64,000 nt of DNA. Source: Molossus alvarezi. Lineage: Eukaryota; Chordata; Mammalia; Chiroptera; Molossidae. Position 1 is the stretch's first letter; each line of letters begins with the position of its first letter. The stretch spans positions 23,811,501 through 23,875,500 of the forward strand of contig CM073887.1 in NCBI GenBank assembly GCA_037176705.1. Direction: 5' to 3'. Both the position numbers and the translations under genes were made by a program. The notes under the pieces are model-generated. The model did not search any database. It saw only the letters and a list, made by a program, of their open reading frames with translations, and was not told where the DNA came from. This document shows, piece after piece, positions 61,019 through 64,000 of this stretch.

Positions 61019-61846
61019 AACAGTTTGTTTTTAAGGTGATAATATATATAAAACATATCTAAAAGTTCTGTTTATGGTTTCATCTTGAAGGAAAAATATA
61101 AATAAAGCACCTGTCAAACCTGTGTGCTAGAAGTTTCCCCACTGAACTTTGTGATGTCGTCTCCTTTTAGAAAAAGGTCTGTTTTGTCCAGCTAGCTTTC
61201 TTGTTTTTTATTTAAAATGTAGCAGAAATCATTGGTGGTTTTGCACTGTTCAGTAAGGCTTAGTTTTGATTAGATTTTTTTCTTAAATAAGACAATGCAA
61301 TTAAATACTAAACCCCCATTCCTCCACTGAATCCTCAGAAAAAAGAGGAGAGATATAAACTCCTTCTTTGACACAGTAACCTTGAAGGAGAGAGAGATCA
61401 AATGGTGGGCACAGAAGCTGGACAAATTGCACTATGAAGGGTCTGAGCCTTACCAACAAAGCAGGCTAGTGTTAGAGCCATCTGGCTGAGATTCAAAGCA
61501 CTGCGTCAACATCTGGAGAGAGGGATGATAAAATGGCTGAAAACCACAAAAGGAACTACCTGAAGGCAGTTCTTTCTTAGATCAAACCTCTAAATAAAAT
61601 CTACACTAGCAGACAGGCTAGGGGAATTAGGGATAAACATGTTAAGAGTTTAAGTTTCACACACTGATGCAAAAATGATATTGCAATTCAAGTATTAAAC
61701 TAAGTGTCTAGGACATTTCATTCCAGGTCAAGTTAGTTTAAAAGAGATGATGTTAAATCTGTCTGTATATTGTTTATGGGCTAAATCAATGGTTCACTGT
61801 AAAATTTAAAATTAAATAAATAGGAATAAAAGGATAAACTACTACA

Positions 61847-62040
61847 GCCCTGGACAGGTTGCTCAGTTGGCTGGAACATCATCCCATACACCAAAAAGGT
61901 TGTGGGTTCAATTCCCAGTTGGGGCACATACCTAGGTTACAGGTTCAACCCCCCACTAGGGGTGCATATGGGAAGCAGCTGATCGATGTTTCTTATATCG
62001 ATGTTTCTCTCTCCCCACCTTCCTCTCTCTAAAAAAAACT
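61847..62040 (+). mobile_element. Ves-related SINE, older class
   Basis: GCCCTGGACAGGTTGCTCAG head, GGTTCAATTCCCAGTTGGGG, CCCCCCACTAGGGGTGC, CT stretch and CTCTCTAAAAAAAACT end. Confidence 0.88.
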
Positions 62041-62440
62041 CCAGAATTTTTCATCTAATTTTCAAATGATAAATAAAGAACCAGAGAGCATGCAAATGTA
62101 AAGATCTATGGGCACTGAAGCCTGGGGGTGGGGATGGGGGGGTGAAGTATAGAAGTTGTTAAATACCTCATTCATTCTGAGTAAAATTCTTTTTACTTCC
62201 TCTCCTCTTTGAATAGAGCATTAGATAGCAACACTGCCTAAAATAATGATTACAATAAATTCTAACTCCAGTGGGGGAAAAATACATGATGTCTTATTAA
62301 ATTTCCTATAATTTCAACAGTAAGAATATTTAGCTAAAATAAAATTCAACGTGGAAGAGAAGTCAGCACTTATTTAAGAGCTAGTCAATAAAACCAAGGT
62401 ATGTAAAGAAAACTCCCATTTCCAGTTTTGGTTATAATGT

Positions 62441-62473
62441 GGTGGTGGTGGTGGTGGTGGTGTGTGTGTGTAT
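62441..62473. repeat. GGT/GT microsatellite
   Basis: GTG trinucleotides turning into GT dinucleotides. Confidence 0.9.
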
Positions 62474-62489
62474 TCACTTTCTTGACAAC

Positions 62490-62690
62490 AAGCACATTTT
62501 ATCATGGAAAACTTTAAACATACTTGAAAAACTACACAGAATAATATCCATGAACCCTCACATCCCTATAATCTAGTTTCAACAATTAGTAACTCATGGC
62601 CAATCTATACCCTCCTCCTTTTTCTCCCCTTCGGTATTATTTTGAAGCAAAGCCCAGACACTATATAATTTCACTTTGACTAAATTTTGA
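62490..62690 (+). repeat. Old interspersed repeat, family unassigned
   Basis: TTTATCATGGAAAACTTTAA, GTTTCAACAATTAGTAACTC, CATGGCCAATCTATACC and ATTTTGAAGCAAAGCCCAGA are a phrase order common in mammalian genomes. I cannot name the family with confidence. Confidence 0.5.
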
Positions 62691-62959
62691 TAGGGGTGGG
62701 TGGGGAGAATACACTAGAAAGACTGGGTAGTGAAAGAAATAATGCATCTTCTTTCTCTCCACAATTCCCGCCCCTGGTCATGATCACAATTTTAAGTGAT
62801 ACAGCATCTAGGAACGTATTGAGGAAAAAAGCCCACATGCCACCCCAAAGAACAAACACTGAGAAGACCAAATTTACTGCAGCTGCCCAACCACTTCCTC
62901 CCTCCAGCTCAGACAGACTTACACATTTCAGCACCTCCCTGCCTGTCCAGTAGCAAAGA

Positions 62960-64000
62960 TAAAACTGAGAAGCATGACAGTATGACTGGTTAGTGTATTC
63001 CAGTTCCTGACCTCTGGCATAGCCTCAAAGGACTATACCCAAAGAAACTGTTTTTCTCAGCACTAGACTAATCAGCAAGTCCCTGAGATGATAAGATTCC
63101 TCCAGTTTAGACGGGAGTCTAACCGTTCGTTCACCTTTTAAAATATGTCTATGGCTAACTCCATGCTAAATGAGATAGAGAGGCAAATACAACAGAGATT
63201 ATCTCTCAGGAATGGGATGGGACAGGAAAACTGCAGGCAAGGGAAGCAGTGGCAGAAACTTGACAGAAAATGGAAATCTCAGCCTCTTCACATCATCTCC
63301 TCCTATCTCTCACAGTCTACATGATTTGTTACCCTATAGTAAATATTCAAATCCCTTTGAGAAATAAACAGTGTCCTGTTGAAATGGAGTTAGAAAGAAA
63401 AAACAATGATTCTGGTGTTCCTGAATATTGTATTTATAATAAAATCTGGAGGAAAGCAAGCAGTGAAGATAGCACCATGAATTCTTGTTGTTTCATAATG
63501 TAGGAAAAATCTTAAATGTCAGTGTTTAGTACTTTATAACTTTTAAAAACACCAATTCAGATTTCACCAAAACCAAAAATTCATATTCAGGCTGTAGTCT
63601 CACCTTTAACTACATAATAAAGAGAAGACTATTTACAAAGAATACAATTTAATCATCATAAGAAAATGAATTTAAGGTAACTTCTGGTAACGTGTGCCTT
63701 GGAGTAACACCTGTGAATACACAAGCCATCCCACAGGCTGCATTTTGTAATAAGACAAGATTTTTTACTGCCTAATTTACACAAGTCATGTTTCACCCCA
63801 ACCCATTCCACTGCACACAGCCCACTAACCTCTTTCCCAGGGACAAAATTTATAATAATACTTGATATTAATGATTTCTCATCATAATAAATAGGATCAA
63901 TGACCTTCCCTCCATTTGTAATAAGAATGTCCTATTATCAGTATTTCTATTTCCAAAATTTTCTAATATCTTCTGTAAAACAAAAATTAATCCATTTTAT
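62960..64000. other. Repeat-poor intronic stretch
   Basis: No gene, exon or recognisable transposon seen to the right edge. Confidence 0.5.

Larger units (their letters stand above)
33329..64000 (-). other. FBXW7: FBXW7 intron upstream of gamma (partial; alpha exon not in window)
   Basis: The alpha-specific exon has a long acidic, glutamate/aspartate-rich stretch; no such frame was found on the minus strand up to 64000, so it should lie further right. The stretch holds the HAL1 element and most of the young Ves copies. Intron status follows from the gene order; no other gene was recognised. Confidence 0.75.

Noticed and set aside
33329..64000. FBXW7 alpha-specific exon
   Set aside because: Searched for its long acidic stretch and conserved start on the minus strand; not found, so it is taken to lie outside the window.

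Overview
The window is mammalian nuclear DNA: AT-rich, intron-dominated and crowded with interspersed repeats. About 25 tRNA-derived SINEs share a head (CCCTGGCCGGTTTGGCTCAG...) that I recognise as the Ves family of yangochiropteran, especially vespertilionid, bats. With a full-length HAL1 element, this makes a microbat the best guess for the source.

The only gene I can support is FBXW7, the F-box/WD40 substrate receptor of SCF ubiquitin ligases, read on the minus strand. Three coding exons are present: the gamma-isoform first exon (33182-33328), the beta-isoform first exon (3153-3413) and the first exon common to all isoforms (629-711). Both first exons end in frame 0 at a GTAAGT donor, and the common exon begins exactly at its ATG behind a good acceptor, so each first exon splices in frame to the same downstream exon. 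The WD40 exons should lie left of position 1. The alpha first exon was not found and should lie right of 64000. The window is therefore the alternative-promoter region of FBXW7: about 30 kb between gamma and beta, 2.4 kb between beta and the common exon, and over 30 kb upstream of gamma.

The most interesting point is the beta exon. Its protein frame is preserved and it keeps a p53-type element inside the coding sequence. However, the codon where other mammals have the initiator ATG reads GTG. A TG run appears two units too long, which leaves the upstream ATGs out of frame. The next in-frame ATG is codon 36, after the membrane anchor.

The rest is repeats. Ves SINEs fall into a full-length class, an older class without the GGTGAGGATT tail, and a short tRNA-only class with three copies that share one 3' boundary. 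There is one full-length HAL1 (half-LINE, 50212-52411, minus) with a 12-bp target duplication. Older material includes L1 3' ends, L2, MIR, a CR1/L3-like fragment, hAT-type fragments and a probable solo LTR. Several microsatellites are present, among them a TACC array with a 28-bp higher-order period and two long GGGA arrays. No rRNA, functional tRNA, CRISPR array or bacterial-type gene was seen.
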